The notes under the pieces are model-generated. The model had not been told where the DNA came from and searched no databases. It saw nothing but the letters and a program-made list of their open reading frames with translations. The position numbers were made by a program, and so were the translations under genes. Below are positions 21,195-21,195 of a stretch of 21,195 bases of DNA, one piece after another. How positions within the stretch are numbered: position 1 is the stretch's first letter; every line of letters begins with the position of its first letter. Source of the DNA: Candidatus Stahliibacteriota bacterium. GTDB lineage: Bacteria > Hydrothermota > Tepidihabitantia > B3-TA06. The stretch spans positions 1-21,195 of the forward strand of contig JAUVJT010000015.1 of NCBI GenBank assembly GCA_030592225.1, read 5' to 3'.

Positions 21195-21195
21195 T

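Noticed and set aside
1..21195. CRISPR arrays, tRNA/rRNA genes, insertion sequences or prophage genes
   Set aside because: I found no regular repeat-spacer pattern, no RNA gene signature and no transposase or phage protein on either strand.

Overview
The window looks like chromosomal DNA from an anaerobic, hydrogen-metabolising diderm bacterium of moderate GC content. FtsE/FtsX with an EnvC-type activator, a lipoprotein with a lipobox, sigma70-like promoters and Shine-Dalgarno sites all point to Bacteria. No methanogenesis gene is visible although many genes resemble methanogen Hdr/Mvh proteins. The phylum cannot be named from this window; the mosaic of short intergenic repeats inside an operon is a style I associate with uncultured candidate phyla, which is only an impression.

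Region 1 (131-6526, minus strand) is a compact seven-gene operon read in the order pdxA, transketolase N half, transketolase C half, ftsE, ftsX, envC-like, holB. Junctions are 4-base overlaps, stop codons directly abutting starts, or gaps of at most 36 bases. It combines vitamin B6 synthesis, pentose-phosphate chemistry, the FtsEX-EnvC switch for septal wall splitting, and a clamp-loader subunit.

Region 2 (6527-9425) is a set of short units: a plus-strand ogt gene divergent from pdxA, with both promoters placed so that the mRNAs may be leaderless; a possible tiny membrane protein; a DUF4349 lipoprotein; and a minus-strand DUF4389 membrane protein made of two nearly identical halves, with its own promoter and a textbook terminator.

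Region 3 (9426-21136, minus strand) is the most interesting part: about 11.7 kb encoding hdrA (copy 2), mvhD, mvhG, mvhA, hydrogenase maturation protease, hdrA (copy 1, with a fused cysteine-free MvhD-like tail), a short hdrC, a repeat patch, hdrB, a fumarate-reductase-type iron-sulfur subunit and a fumarate-reductase-type flavoprotein, followed by a terminator. Taken together these predict a soluble, flavin-based electron-bifurcating complex: H2 oxidised by MvhAG, electrons passed by MvhD to HdrA FAD, one branch to ferredoxin and the other through HdrC/HdrB and FrdB to FrdA, which would reduce fumarate (or a related enoate). In methanogens the equivalent acceptor is the CoM-S-S-CoB heterodisulfide, or fumarate via the separate thiol:fumarate reductase (TfrAB). 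Here the parts of both systems lie in one bacterial operon, with a single HdrB. I know of no characterised enzyme with exactly this composition; the coupling is inference.
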